A program made the translations under genes and the position numbers. A stretch of DNA of 6,341 nt, from assembly GCA_013205415.1 (NCBI GenBank), contig JABMMY010000113.1, forward strand, positions 1 to 6,341. Reading direction: 5' to 3'. Of this stretch, positions 6,258-6,341 are shown one piece after another (positions within the stretch are counted from its first letter, which is position 1; each line of letters begins with the position of its first letter). The notes under the pieces are model-generated. The model saw only the letters and a list, made by a program, of their open reading frames with translations, did not search any database and was not told where the DNA came from. Origin of the DNA: Deltaproteobacteria bacterium. GTDB taxonomy: Bacteria > Bdellovibrionota > FAC87 > UBA2466.

Positions 6258-6341
6258 TAAATTTGACTCCCCAAGAGTTCAAAAAAAGGATTTAAATAAC
6301 GACCACGTTCCACCTCAAATACACCGTTAGCTCCCTTGCCG
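6257..6341 (-). CDS. kamD: Lysine 5,6-aminomutase alpha subunit, C-terminal 27 codons (partial)
   Basis: The right edge of the window holds the end of a minus-strand frame, 27 complete codons and a stop. It begins GKGANGVFEVERGRY and ends LNPFFELLGSQI. The GKG..GV.E......NPF.EL pattern agrees with the C-terminus of KamD as I remember it. Its place directly before kamE, with the stop sharing one base with the kamE ATG, is the normal kamD-kamE order. KamD forms the TIM-barrel substrate domain that accepts the adenosyl radical and the PLP-bound lysine from KamE. The rest of the gene, and any kamA, kce or kdd genes of the pathway, would lie beyond 6341. The match is short, so the call leans on the neighbour. 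Confidence 0.85.
   Translation of the reverse strand, partial: GKGANGVFEVERGRYLNPFFELLGSQI
6267..6272 (-). promoter_or_regulatory. Ribosome binding site of kamE
   Basis: GGGGAG within the last codons of kamD, 9 bases before the kamE ATG, supports that start and coupled translation of the two subunits, which are needed in equal amounts. Confidence 0.6.

Overview
The window holds two unrelated blocks of genes. The right two thirds, on the minus strand, is the end of an operon for adenosylcobalamin-dependent lysine fermentation. It runs from the last 27 codons of kamD (lysine 5,6-aminomutase alpha subunit, cut by the window edge), through kamE (beta subunit), into a MoxR-type AAA+ ATPase gene and a von Willebrand factor A (VWA) gene. 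kamD and kamE overlap by one base and kamE overlaps the ATPase gene, so these genes are almost certainly transcribed together and translationally coupled. After a 163-base gap, the minus strand continues with a 465-codon gene that I read as a degenerate nucleotidyltransferase-fold protein, an FkbM-family methyltransferase, and a 69-codon gene of unknown function. A family 2 glycosyltransferase on the plus strand converges on this second block. Glycosyltransferase plus FkbM methyltransferase suggests surface glycan or glycoconjugate modification, unrelated to lysine catabolism.

The most interesting point is the ATPase/VWA junction. The ATPase frame ends in GAA AAA AAA AAG AAT TAA. This contains a run of ten A and the heptamer A_AAA_AAG in the phase used for -1 frameshifting in dnaX. 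The VWA frame is the -1 frame. It is open right across the run and has no ATG, GTG or TTG codon until 44 codons downstream, where the first ATG has no ribosome binding site. A -1 ribosomal frameshift, or one extra A added by transcriptional slippage, would make a single AAA+-VWA polypeptide of about 574 residues as well as the ATPase alone. The same dual output has been described for some chlD (metal chelatase) genes. A lost A in this sequence would look the same and has to be excluded.

MoxR AAA+ ATPases paired with VWA proteins are known to remodel or mature metalloenzymes or cofactor-dependent enzymes (CbbQ/CbbO with Rubisco, NorQ/NorD with nitric oxide reductase). Their overlap with kamDE suggests a reactivation or cofactor-loading chaperone for lysine 5,6-aminomutase. 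That role is inference.

The DNA is fairly AT-rich (estimated by eye at about 40% G+C), with bacterial gene packing and Shine-Dalgarno sites. kamDE occurs in lysine fermenters and degraders of several phyla (Clostridia, Fusobacteria, Bacteroidota, some deltaproteobacterial and Bdellovibrio-like lineages). The window alone does not settle the phylum. No tRNA, rRNA, CRISPR array, insertion sequence or prophage gene was seen.
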